A DNA stretch of 64,000 nucleotides from Cannabis sativa (Eukaryota > Streptophyta > Magnoliopsida > Rosales > Cannabaceae): the NCBI RefSeq assembly GCF_029168945.1, contig NC_083610.1, positions 49,059,429 to 49,123,428 of the forward strand. The letters are read 5' to 3'. Position 1 is the first letter of the stretch. Every line of letters begins with the position of its first letter. The notes beneath the pieces are model-generated. The model was not told the origin of the DNA. It saw only the letters and a program-made list of their open reading frames with translations, and did not search any database. The position numbers and the translations under genes are program-made. Of this stretch, positions 34,251-46,387 are shown piece by piece.

Positions 34251-35852
34251 GCTCCAGCGATACCCACTCCAGCCAGGGTATTCGCGATCACGCAGGCTGA
34301 TGCAGATGCCAGCCCATCAGTTGTTACAGGTCAGATTCTTATTAACGACTCGCTTTATTCAGTGCTGTTTGATTCTGGGGCTACACGTTCTTATGTGGCG
34401 GCCAGAGTCTTTAGTAAGTTGGGTAGACTCTTTGATAGATATGAGTCAGGGTTTGGAACCCTGTTACCGGGCGGAGAATTGGTTATCTCCAATAGGTGGA
34501 TTAGGTCTATGCCGATCAGGATAGATGGTAGAGAGTTGAACGCTGATCTGATAGAGATGAGCTTAGTCGAATTTGATATTATTTTAGGAATGGATTTCCT
34601 ATCTAAATATTCGGCGAGCATTGACTGTAAGAGGAAGATGGTGGTCTTCCAACCGGAAAGTGAAGAACCGTTCGTATTTGTGGGTTCGGTTCAGGGATCT
34701 CGGATCCCGGTGATCTCGGCTATGTCAGCGAGAGAATTATTGCACGGTGGGTGCTTAGGGTTTCTGGCCGTGGTGGTGGACACCACTCGGCCAGACACCA
34801 TTCGGCCAGAGGACATCAGTGTGGTTCGGGAATTTTTGGACGTTTTTCCCGAAGAACTTCCAGGGTTACCACCTCATCGGGAGATTGACTTTGTGATTGA
34901 CTTGGCACCAGGGGTGGATCCGGTTTCTAAAGCCCCGTATAGGATGGCTCCAGCTGAACTTAAGGAATTGAAGATTCAGCTCCAAGGGTTGCTTGACATA
35001 GGGTTCATTCGGCCCAGTGTGTCACCCTGGGGAGCCCCGGTTTTGTTCGTGAAGAAGAAGGATGGATCTATGAGGATGTGCATCGACTACAGAGTTGAAC
35101 AAGGCGACGGTGAAGAATAAATATCCATTACCTAGGATCGATGACTTGTTCGATCAGCTTCAGGGGAAGACGGTCTTTTCTAAGATTGATCTCCGTTCGG
35201 GTTATCATCAGTTGAGAATCCGAGAGGAGGACATTCCAAAGACGGCTTTCCGCACTAGGTATGGACACTACGAGTTCCTGGTTATGTCATTCGGACTAAC
35301 CAACGCTCCTGCAGCATTCATGGACCTGATGAATAGAGTATTCAAGGATTTCCTCGATATCTGTGTGATTGTGTTTATCGACGACATCCTCGTGTACTCT
35401 CAGTCAGAAGAGGAGCATGAGTTACATCTTCAGATGGTACTGCAACGACTTCGAGAACATAGACTCTACGCCAAGTTCAAGAAATGTGAGTTACGGTTGT
35501 CTCGTGTGTCCTTCTTAGGACACATTGTGGGTAAGGCCGGGATCAAGGTGGATCCCGGGAAGATCGACTCCGTCGTGATTGGCCGAGACCGAAGACAAGG
35601 ATCGAGATCAGAAGCTTCTTGGGATTAGCTGGGTACTACCGTAGGTTCGTGGAGGGGTTCTCCAAAATTTCAATGCCCCTAACCGAGCTTACAAAGAAGA
35701 ATCAGCGATTTATCTGGTCAGATAAATGCGAAGCTAGTTTTCAAGAGCTGAAACAGATTGATTACTGCTCCGGTACTAGCTTTGCCTTCGGACGAGGAGA
35801 AGTTCGTGGTTCTATCATGACGCATCCAAACGGGGTTTGGGGTGCGTATTGA
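34170..35852 (+). pseudogene. pol: E3 protease and reverse transcriptase, frameshifted
   Basis: 34170-35120 carries the protease ('[16 protein letters not shown]') and the RT N-terminus up to 'MRMCIDYR'. The frame breaks near 35090, and RT continues at 35095-35628 with '[20 protein letters not shown]' and the intact catalytic 'FIDDILVYS'. A second break near 35595-35620 leads to 35619-35852 ('[16 protein letters not shown]'). All active-site residues survive, so inactivation comes from frameshifts only. Confidence 0.9.
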
Positions 35853-36430
35853 TGCAAGCCGATCGGGTTATCGCTTATGCCTCCCGTCAGTTAAAGGATT
35901 ATGAACAGCGATACCCGACTCATGATTTAGAATTGGCCGCAGTGGTTTTTGCACTGAAGATTTGGCGGCATTACTTGTATGGTGAGAAGTGCGAGATCTA
36001 TACCGACCATAAAAGTCTCAAGTATTTCTTTACTCGTAAAAGATTTGAACATGAGACAAAGGCGTTGGTTGGAATTAGTGAAGGACTATGATTGTGAGAT
36101 CCTTTACCATCCCGGAAAGCCAATGTAGTGGCCGATGCCCCGAGCGTAAAGGGTCCCGGCAAGTATCTAGCATGGTTCGCATCTCACCTCGCCCAGCGGA
36201 GGATATGGTTAGATCCGGCATTGAGTTTGTGGTAGGTCGGCTTCACAACTTAACGCCGCAATCCGATCCGTTAGAAAGAATAAAGGTTGCTCGGCACGTC
36301 GATCCGGAGTTAGTGAAGATCCGAGATGAGGTATTGGCCGGTCAAGCCAAGGACTTTTCGGTGTCGGCTAGTGGAGTGCTTTTATATAAAGCCGTGGTTT
36401 GTGTCCCGAACAAAGTGTGGACTTGAGGAA
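35837..36430 (+). pseudogene. pol: E3 RNase H and linker, frameshifted
   Basis: 35837-36091 reads '[19 protein letters not shown]', '[16 protein letters not shown]' and '[13 protein letters not shown]'. The N-terminal 'CDAS' strand lies in another frame just upstream (about 35815). A break after 'KYFFT' and single-base losses near 36120 and 36145 destroy the C-terminal '[10 protein letters not shown]' block. 36088-36426 holds the linker to integrase. Confidence 0.85.
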
Positions 36431-37697
36431 CGAGATCTTTGAGGAGGCTCATTCTACTCCATATTCTCTACATCCCGGCACCACCAAGATGTACCAAGAT
36501 TTGAAACCGTACTTCTGGTGGAGCGGTATGAAGAAGAATTTGGTAGAATTCGTTTCGAGATGCCTCACGTGTCGCCGGATCAAGGCTGAACATCGTAGAC
36601 CAGCGGGGTTGTTGCAGCCTCTAACCCTACCGCAGTGGAAATGGGAGGATATTACGATGGATTTTGTGGTCGGGTTACCTAGGACCACGGGTATGTATGA
36701 CTCCATCCGGGTAGTGGTGGATCGATTTACGAAATCGCTCATTTTCTCGCCGGTTAGAACAACGTTTACGGTGGATCGGTTGGCGTAGTTATATGTCGTG
36801 GAGATAGTGAGACTTCACGGGGTACCGAAGTCTATAGTTTCGGACGAGGATCCGAAATTCACCTCCAAATTTTGGCGTAGTTTGCAACGGGCAATGGGTA
36901 CGAAGCTAAAATTCGGTACGGCATTCCATCCTCAGACAGATGGTCAGTCCGAAAGGACAATTCAGTTATTGGAGGATATGCTGAGAGCCTGTGTTATGGA
37001 CTTTGAGGGTTCATGGAGTAAATACCTACCGTTAGTGGAGTTCTCGTACAACAACAGCTACCGCAGTACGATAGGGATGGCACCCTACGAACCGTTGTAC
37101 GGTAGGAAATGTAGATCCCCTATCCACTGGGATGAGACAGGGGAGAGGAAATACCTAGGTCCGTAGTCGGTTCGGCGGACCAATGAGGCAATAGAGAAAA
37201 TTAAAGCTAGAATGCTTGCCTCCCAGAGCAGACAGAAGAGTTACGCAGATCCGAAACGTAGGGATGTTGAGTTCCGAGTAGGGGACCATGTGTTTTTGCG
37301 AGTATCTCCGATGAAGGGGATCAAACGTTTCGGGAAAAGAGGCAAGTTATGCCCTAGATTTACAGGACCTTTCGAGATTCTCGAGAAGATAGGTCAAGTG
37401 GCATATCGGTTAGCATTGCCTCCGGCTTTATCGGCGATTGCACAACGTATTTCATGTCTCAATGTTGAGAAAATTCGTTTCAGACCCCTCTCATATACTC
37501 AGTTATGAGAGCCTTCAGCTTCAGTCAGATATGTCTTATGAGGAACGACGGTGCGGATCCTGGATAGAAAGGATAAAGTCCTTCGGAATAAGACCATAGC
37601 GTTGGTCAAGGTTCTCTGGAGAAACAGTAAGGTGGAAGAAGCCACCTGGGAGCTTGAGTCAGATATGCGAGCTCAATATCCAGAGTTATTCAGGTGA
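36399..37697 (+). pseudogene. pol: E3 integrase and chromodomain-like tail, broken
   Basis: 36399-36788 has the zinc-binding H-x6-H ('AHSTPYSLH') and C-x2-C ('CLTC') and the first catalytic Asp ('MDFVVGLP'). A stop at 36786-36788 interrupts. 36798-37166 holds '[12 protein letters not shown]' and 'HPQTDGQSERTIQ', giving the second Asp and the Glu. A TAG at 37164-37166 follows, then 37212-37508. The chromodomain-like tail ('[12 protein letters not shown]') ends at 37697 in a different frame. Confidence 0.85.
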
Positions 37698-37734
37698 GAT
37701 TTCGGGGACGAAATCCTTTTAAGGGGGGAATAGT

Positions 37735-39974
37735 TGTAAAGCCCGCTTAGTTAATTTGGAAATTAGCAGTTATTTATGATTAATCAGGAAATTATTTATA
37801 GTTATTTAAATAATTTATCATTTTTATTTATGGAATTCAGATATGCATAATTATGTCATCAGCAGTTTTTATATTTCGCATTTCCGGTGTCTGGTATTTT
37901 GGAACTCGGCGTTTGGCTCAGTAGAAATCACAACTTAGTATGTTAGTATTTTGGGGACGGGTTTTAGACATTGGGAATGTCGGGAATGGCCGGGAATTTA
38001 GAATGTCCCAAAAATACCCCTTTAGTATGATTTTAGTGATTTTATGGTAGAGGGGCAAAATGGTCTTTTTGCCCCATTAGTATTTTGTCTTTTATGACTT
38101 TATGAAATGGAAAATAAATAATTAATTAAGTGTTTATTTGGCTGAAATAGATGATTTATGTGATTTATATTTCCCTTTTCTCAAATTTCAACACTTAGTC
38201 ATTTTAAAGAAATTAGAAAAAAATCACTCAAAGCTCTCTCTTCCTCCCTCTTTTCGGTTTGGTGTTGGGCTGCTAGGGCAGAGATTTTCCTCTTCAAAGC
38301 TTGTGATTTTCTCCTCCTCTAAGTGTAATTCAAGTCTAGGTTTGATTCCTTTTATTTCCCTTTGTGTTTTATTCAAGAAAAATGATGAAAATGGATGAAA
38401 TGCATGTGATTGTGAAATGTTCTTCTTCGTGATTTTGTTGTTAATTTATGGATTCAAAGCATGATTTTTGATGTTAAATGAGTTGTGTGAAGCATGAGTA
38501 GCTAGATTGTTCAAGCTTTTAAATTATATGTGAAAATTGATGATTTTTGTGAGAAAATGCTATGTTTAGTTTCTGTGTTATTGCTGGTTGTTATTGTTAG
38601 TTTGCAGAGGTGTTTTAATGCTTAGTTAAGTAGAATTAACTAGGCTAGGGTGCATGCTAGTGGGTTTAACCAAGTTTGAGTTCTTGAACTCAAAGCTTGG
38701 TCTTCAATGGTGAAATTTGCTTGTGAGGTTTCTGGGTAGGTTTGAGGCCTTGGAATGGTCATTTGGGACCTATAGAGCAGGTCTGGAAAGTTTGGGATCA
38801 ATTGGGTTCGAATTGGTCAAGATATGTGAATTTTTGGTTGCTGCCTGCGAGGAACCGGAATTCCGGTTGAGCACCCGGAATTCCGGATGGGGGTTCGTAT
38901 TTTTCCCGTAACCGGAATTCCGGTTGGGCAACCGGTCTTCCGGTTGGGGATTTTTCAGAACCCTAGTTTTCCTCGTTTTTGGGTTTTTAGGGGTATTGAC
39001 ATGCTTTTAATCGATAGGGAAACTTTTAGTTTCGAGTTTTAGTCCCCGGGAAGTGATTTAGCGTGTCACTTATAGCGTTGTGATTTTTATGGTTTAGGAG
39101 CCAGTAATCCGCCATTCAGCTTCAGTTCCAGTCAGGTTGACCGGCACACCTGAAATCGGAATCCAGGTAAGATTAGTATAACAGTATGCATATGTAGATT
39201 ACATGTTTAGCGTGCATGTAGGAAGCCTGTTAGTTTACATTAGATATGTATTTAGGCTTCGAACCACCCAACCCCGTCACGTCGGTACGAGCCGGAGTAT
39301 GACCAAGAATGAGTATGACCGGCTCGACCGATCAGCCGACACCGGTTGGTGGTTCGATGCTTTATTGACCTATCCCGTCGGTACGACAGCCGGAGTATGA
39401 CCGCCGGAGTATGACCGGTTCGACCGATCAGGAGGATACTTGTCAATAGTACCGTCCCCTGAACGTTCAAAACTCAGTACCATGTTGGACATGGCAGTAG
39501 TGCTCAGTACCATGTTGGACATGGCAGTAGCGGGACTCAGTATCGTGTTGGACACGGCAGTCAGTTTTATGTATGATATTAGTATGCTTTTCTTACTGAG
39601 TCTGTCGACTCACAGTTTACGTTCATGTGTAGGTAAAGGCAAGGCAGTTGCTGATGGACCGTGAGCGAGCTTATGGGATTGTACATGTCGGGGCGGTTAG
39701 GCCTGGAGCGTACGATCCTCGGGACAGCAGGGCTGAGATTTTTGTAACGGTCGTTAGATGACCTTATTTTGATGTAAAAGTTGAATAGTAAAAACGTTTG
39801 TAAATATTTTTATAAATCGGGATCCCGAGACTTTTTGTTAAAATGGTTTATAAGTTTAATGAAAAAGCAAAATTTTAATTAATCACGTTTTCCCATAAAC
39901 CTCGTTGATTAGCAACGAGCTGCACAGTACGTTTAAAAATCACGTAATACGCCTAAATTAGTTAGGGTGTTACA
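37735..39974 (+). repeat. E3 3' LTR
   Basis: It matches the 5' LTR with 25-30 differences by eye, most of them in the tandem-repeat block (39283-39430). Palindromes are at 38853-38868, 38873-38888, 38910-38925 and 38930-38945; the candidate intron is 39167-39632; the TGAGTC hairpin 39597-39612; TCGGGATCCCGA 39817-39828; the U5 hairpin 39901-39919. Confidence 0.95.
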
Positions 39975-40997
39975 CCACCTCTGAATGTACATCCATCTGC
40001 GAATGAGATGAACTACTTTCAGTGAATATAGGCATATTAACTCTTTGCAGAGATTGATCTTGTCAAATCCACTATGAACAAGATACAAATGCCATAGATT
40101 AAAAAAAATGTGGTAGTGTCTTTTGATGACTTAGGTATAGTTACATCAAAGAGTTCTTAGAATACTGCAAGTGGATCCTGGTCACAGAATACCTAACTCA
40201 TATTCCATACAGTTTTAATCCATTAACAGAAGATGGATATTAAACACTTGAGAAAGTGTAACTGTATTGTATTCTGGAAATAGAAATATAAGAAAATTTC
40301 TGTTTGGATTCTAAAATTAAAGTCAAAGACTTAAATTCAACCAAATATAATGAGTAATTCTTTCTTGGACCACCACTACTATTTAAACTCTAAGTCAGAT
40401 TTGCCCATACAAGTAGGAGATTTCTAAGATTGAGGATTTATATCAATTGGGAATAGAATTTCGGGATTATAATCATATGCATCATTTAATCTTAAGAGAA
40501 AATATAATGACATGAAATGATTTATAGACCATTCATCCAATGATATATTATTGAGCTAATTCGAAATGAATAAGCTAAGAGGAATTAGGATAATTTCGTT
40601 TATAAATAAGAATCCAACGATGCTTCGATTAGCGAAAGACAAAGTAATCTTATTTATGTAATCTTCTTGTTTCATATCGTAAAAATACTAGTCTTAGGTG
40701 TCATCAATTGATGAACAGCTAGATGTCGCATATACAATATTTATCTTTCGAGATCTAACACTATTATGTATGTCTAATGGTGAAAATCCACTAGGGATTT
40801 ATCTCATTAGATAAACAAGCCAAGTTAGACCAACAATGAAGATTCGAAATTAAACTACAACTTAATAACAGAAAATAACATGGTTCAATATAAATTCATA
40901 CACAATTCAGAAATTATAAACATATAGCAAGTAGGAATGACTAGTGAAAATACTAAAACATACAATCCTAAATAATTTCCAAGGTTTTCAACAAACT

Positions 40998-41305
40998 GAT
41001 ACAGTGTCCCGGTAGGCGAGAGTCAAAGTATCATTTATTGAATAGAGTTGTCAGCTCATCTAAAATAAAAACCATTCTAGCAACCTTTTATTCGATCAAA
41101 ATAAGAATCCAACGTTGTCCCGGTAGGCGAGAGTCAAGGTTATTCTCATTTTATGAGCTTCCACCATTGTTTCATGTTTCATAAGTTTATCTCTAAGTAG
41201 TCACCGTAGGGGAGAGTCTAATAGAGACGAAAACTACAAAACACTTATCAAATGAAATCTTACGGTGTTAAATGCGTTCAACGAATAACCATCCATAGGG
41301 GGACG
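40998..41305 (-). repeat. Series of four short hairpins in the LARD-like element
   Basis: In element orientation four units occur in order: CGTCC-loop-GGATG (41290-41305), TCTCC-CCTAC-GGTGA (41201-41215) and TCTCG-CCTAC-CGGGA twice (41118-41132 and 41007-41021). Two have extra outer stems (GATAC/GTATC at 40998-41032; AACGTTG/CAAGGTT at 41111-41141). The equivalent part of the other copy, 63786-63973, has related hairpins. Confidence 0.7.
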
Positions 41306-44300
41306 AAGTCTAGCGTCTCGAGGTTATATTGAAAACATTTAACTTTTGTAAGACCAACAATGGAGATCGAATATCTTAATAATAATCAAGCTCATTATTT
41401 AAAGTGAGTTGTATTTTCTTTGATTCTCTTTAAATCTATTTATTTTAAATATATATTTATTTAAAATTTCCAATTTAGAATGAAAAATTCTAAATATAAA
41501 TTTTAATTTAATATTTATAAATTTTACTTAGATGGATATAAAAATAACATGAATTATTTCCATCTTAGTAATAATTTCCAATAAATATTTAGAAAAATAT
41601 TCAATTTAAGTTGTTACAAAATTAATATAAATTAATTTACAACTCAAATTTAATTTTCTATAAATATATATTGCATTTCAAAAAATTAAAGTATTTAAGA
41701 ATACAATTTTCGAAAATGCATGTTAAAATAAAAAATTAATCCTGGAAAAATTATTCTAATTTAATGTTGGCCCAAAATTAATTAATAAAATTAATTTACA
41801 ACAAAAAATATAATTTTCCTATCTAATTAAATATATAAGAAAAATTTCAAATATTTAAGTATGATGATGAAAATCAACTTAAATATTAATTTTCTATTTA
41901 ATTAAATACACTAGAAAAATACTTCAAGCAAAAATATCATCTATCTAGATTTTCCTTTGACTAATTAATTCAATTTCTAATAATATACTTTAATTCAATT
42001 TATTTTAAATTAATCAATAAATGAAAAAAATCATTGATTTAAGTTGATCCAAGAATTAATAGAAATAAATAATTAATTTACAACTTAATCTATTTTTCAA
42101 GATAAAATTTGAAATTCTAGCATTTAAGAAATGCAATTTCGAAAATTGATTAATAAAATAAAGAAAAAAAAATATATTTTGAAAATTATTTAAATTTAGT
42201 TGAAAAAATAAATTTCAACTAAAAATAATTTTCTATTTAATTAAGTGTCATGAAAAAGAAATATTTAAGTATGATGATGAAAATCAACTTAGATATTTAA
42301 TTTTAAAATTAATTAAATGTATTAAATTCAAGAAATAAATAATTAAGTGTAGAGAAGGCTTAATTATTAGTCTGTAGTTTAATACTAGGAAAAATATACT
42401 TAAAATAAATTGTATCAAAATTAATTATATAAATAATTAATTTCACAATGTATAATATTTTCCTATTTAATATTAGAAATAATAAGTAGTCTAGAAATAA
42501 CTATCTAGAAAATATCTTATTTGACTAAGTATCTTTTCCACAAAATTTAAAAAAATATCTAATTTAAGTTGTATTAGAAAAAATCTAGAACTTAAATATT
42601 TTTCAAATTTAAATTTAATTAAATATCAAAAATTAAGTTGTAACCACTTAATTTGAAAATATTCCATTTTAAGTTAATATTCGAAAAGATATTAACTTAA
42701 AAAATATCTAAAGAATCTTAATAACCAATGCCTAAAATTCCTCAACTTAATTTTGAAATTTGAAATTCAAAAGATATTCAGATTTAAGTTGGTTAGTTGT
42801 AGATAACTAAATATCAACTTAAATTAGAATATTTAATGAAAAATTTAAATTAAGTTCCAGAAAGAATCTAGATGGTTATAATTCTATATTTAATTAAATA
42901 CAAGAAAATACATATAGTTTAGCTTAGAATAAAAAATTCTTTAAACTATAATTTTCTTAAATTAATTTCAAAATAAATGAAATTAATTATGTTGCTAATC
43001 AATTTTATTAGGTTAAATTAGTTTAATTAACCTAGTACAGTTGTTCAAATCAGGCAAATGGGCCTTCACAATTGGGGTGGTTCATGTGAGGGGGTCTTTG
43101 AGTTCGGTATGTCGTACCCACTTCTATGGCTCCCAACTCTCACACAAGGCCCAAAAGAGAGGAATTTAACCTTAATAAGAACAACTGTTATTAATTGAAT
43201 AAGCCCAATAACTAAATGGGCCTAAATAAATTCTATCAAGAAATATGATAATTTATTTTAGCAACAACAACCTATATGTATCTATAATCAAATTAAACAC
43301 ATAGGCTCACACAAGCACACTTTGGATGGGTCCTATCATGTTGCTAGGTCATACACAGATGAAAGAAGATTGTAAATATACCTGTTACAAATTATTATCT
43401 TGACCAAGGGAGCCATCAGATCATTAGATCTGGCAAAAAGTAACCATGGCTATTTGCAATCAAGTAATAATAGGTTTTGAAAACTTACATACAAGTTAAA
43501 ACACATACTCCTCCAACAAGGTTAGTTGGATAGTTGGATGTAGGATTTATTTAATTTTAAATTAAATATTTAATTTCGAAAATAATTAATTAAATAAAAA
43601 TAAAAAAAATTTCGAAAATTTAAAAAAAATTTGAAAAATTCGAAATTTTAAAAAAATTTAAATTTAAAATTAAACCTACAATAATTAGGTTTCAACCAAC
43701 CTAAATATCATTTCAAAAATTTGCTAACTACTTTTAAATTTTAAATGTTATTTTATAAATAAAAATTAAATAAAAAATTAGAAAACATAAATAAATATCT
43801 TTTTCAAATTTTAAATGTAATTTAAATAAATAAAATAACAAAATTTAAAAAATTAGCAAAATATCTTATATCATTTAAAAATTACATGATTATAAATATC
43901 TTATTTTTTAAATTTAAAATAAGATAAGATATAATCAAATTTTAAAATAAGATAGATTTTTAAGCAAGAAGATAGATACTAATTCTATTCAAATTCAAAT
44001 TACACTAATATCTTGAATTAAATTTAAAAAATATTAAATTAATTCAAAATGATAATTAGAATTGAATTAGGAATAGTATTAGTATAAATATAAAACTATA
44101 CCAAAAATCGGAAGTTAATTCCATGAAAAAGCATGAAAAATCGAAGAAAAACGAAAAAATTGTGAACTGTACGGACAGATTTGCGATCGCAGAAAAATTT
44201 CAGCACAGGCCCGATTTTTTTTCAAATCTTCAAAAATTCATAACTAATTCAAATAAAATCGAAATTGAGTTCTGTAAAAGGCTAACTTGCTTAATTTTTC

Positions 44301-44467
44301 CCATACTATCCAATAAAAATAATTCCAGAAACAAAATCGCAATTATTTTTCACGAAAATTTACAAACATCAATCAATCATCAAATAACACTCAATACAAC
44401 ATGATACCATCCAAAAACATACAAACAATTGTTTTAAAGTCCAAATTTCTTGCAAGTAAATCAATTA

Positions 44468-44484
44468 CCATGGCTCTGAGGCCA
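44468..44484 (-). other. Primer-binding site of the LARD-like element
   Basis: On the minus strand, two bases inside the 5' LTR, is TGGCCTCAGAGCCATGG. It resembles the initiator-Met site (TGGTATCAGAGCC) with two changes. This fixes the element orientation. Confidence 0.75.
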
Positions 44485-44486
44485 GT

Positions 44487-46382
44487 TGTTGGAAATTATT
44501 TTACCAGGATCTTAGATCTACTCACAAGTATGTTTATTAACATCCTAAATAAGAACTTTCTAAAACGATAAATTAAACACATATAAAGTTTAAGAAACCT
44601 TACATTGGGTGCAGCGGAATTAAATGACTCCTTCCGTTCAGATATCTAGCCCTTGATTCCTTTCTGTAGCAGAGCATTATCAATATCTGAACCTGGATCT
44701 CTTTCTCTGAATCTTTGATGCTGAAACTCCTTTTGCTGAATGTCTTTCTTCACGATCTTCCTCACTATGATTGAGGTATCACTTGATGTGTGTGGGCACT
44801 ACTCATACACTAAGGTAGTTCGAAATTCAAAGGAAGAGAAAGAAGAAGTGGCAGCTAAAGATAGGGAGAGAGAAAGGCTCAGGTTTTTCTCTGAAGGAAA
44901 AATAGAAAATTTAAGTGTAATTTTCCTGAAGCCTTCACTATCTATTTATAGCATTCCAATAGGGTTAGGTTTGAATTATTTGGTATTAAAATAATAAAAA
45001 AATTAGTTTAAATTCCTACAAAAGTGGCTGGCCCTACACTTAGTGGATTGGGCCTTGCTTTTTGCAATTTTGCAATTTTAACACCTTTTGTATCTGATTT
45101 TCTCAAAAATGCCAATTTCCTAATTCAACCATTTAAATGCCAATTCTAACTATTTAATAACTATAAATAATTATTAAATAATATTGTCATTTATCATATT
45201 TATTAATTGAACCATACAAAGTATCATAATTAACAAATATGCCCCTATAAACTCTTTCTTTACAATTTCGCCCTTACTTAGTGAAAATTTCACAAATAGA
45301 CATAGTCTAATTTGAGAATTATAATTGATTAATCAAAACCAATTATAAGAGTCTTACAAGCAATATTATCTCAACTAGTGGGGGGACCATGGGTCTATAT
45401 AACCGAGCTTCCAATAAGTATATCAAGAATTTAGTACTAAAATTCACTAACTTATTAATTCTTCGTTGAATCCACGCATAGAACTTAGAATTGCACTCTC
45501 AGTATATAGAATGCTCTATGTGTTCCACCATATAGACACATCATTAGTTATCCATTGTTATAATTCTAATGTGATCAATTATCCTCTATATGAATGATCT
45601 ACACAGTAAAGGGATTAAATTACCGTAACACCCTACTATGTATTTTATCCTTAAAACACTTGACCCCGTATAAATGATATTTCAGCTTATGTGAAATGAG
45701 ATCTCCACCATTTATTTTCGTTTGATCAAGCTCGAAGGAGATCATCCTTTGCTTACTATTCGCCAGATAGAAGCTATAGATTCCATGTTTATGCTAGCGC
45801 TCCCACTCAATTGCACTACCGTGTTCCCAAAAAGTACGTATCACCCTGACCTAAAAGTAGGCTTAACTAACAATTCAAGGAACACGAATAGCCTTTCAAG
45901 ATTGAGCCTAATCATAACAGGATTAAGATCATTTGATCTAGGATCAACTTGGCGATATTGACTTGAATAGATTTTACGGTAAGTTTAATTAAATCTAAGT
46001 CAAAGTTCAATATCGGTCCCTTCCGATGCATACTCCATGCATCCAACCTGAGCTTTACTTTAACCAATGTTCTGGAAAGAACATAGTATTTCTCCAAATA
46101 CAAGTAAACTCTTGTTGTAGATTATCATATCAGTAAAACCCTATGTCTGATAAATCTAGGAAACTTTATTCACATAGTCATGTTTACTTTCCAATGTGTT
46201 GACGGCACAATAAACAGGATCAAGTATGTGAAAAGGGTTTCAAATGAATTTATACATTATGTACATATAATCATGAAATAAATCATGTGAACCATGCAAC
46301 ATTAAATGTTATTTCTGATCTATATTAATAAGTAAATCTGATTATATTGAAATGAGTTTTATTTAGGGCATAAAACCCAACA
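44487..46382 (-). repeat. 5' LTR of the LARD-like element
   Basis: It is 1896 bp, equal in length to the other LTR, with a minus-strand TATA box at 44942-44951. The AGAAA duplication follows at 46383-46387. Confidence 0.9.
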
Positions 46383-46387
46383 AGAAA

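Larger units (their letters stand above)
30552..39974 (+). mobile_element. E3: Tekay-type gypsy element, structurally complete, genes broken
   Basis: LTRs of 2241 and 2240 bp start TGTAAAGCCCGC and end GTGTTACA. A primer-binding site (TGGTATCGTAGCCGC, 32796-32810), a polypurine tract (37721-37734) and the CCACC duplication complete the structure. Gag and pol are broken by many frameshifts despite similar LTRs. It sits inside the LARD-like element and so is younger than that insertion. Confidence 0.95.
39975..44486 (-). other. LARD-like internal region, 5' segment
   Basis: No gag or pol is recognised. The segment is very AT-rich. It holds a hairpin series (40998-41305), repeated 'atttaagtatgatgatgaaa' blocks (near 41855 and 42265) and, next to the LTR, a minus-strand primer-binding site (44468-44484). 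A 93-codon plus-strand ORF at 44123-44404 is antisense to the element and low in complexity. Confidence 0.6.
26857..46382 (-). mobile_element. LARD-like copia-type element without recognisable genes, interrupted by E3
   Basis: Two 1896-bp LTRs (TGTTGG...CCAACA) differ at about ten positions by eye and are flanked by AGAAA. Orientation is minus, because the primer-binding site lies next to the right LTR and the purine tract next to the left. Without the nested E3 the internal region is about 6.3 kb. It contains no recognisable gag, protease, integrase or RT, so it looks like a large retrotransposon derivative mobilised in trans. An alternative is a full element with coding sequence decayed beyond recognition, but the near-identical LTRs argue against that. 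Confidence 0.8.
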
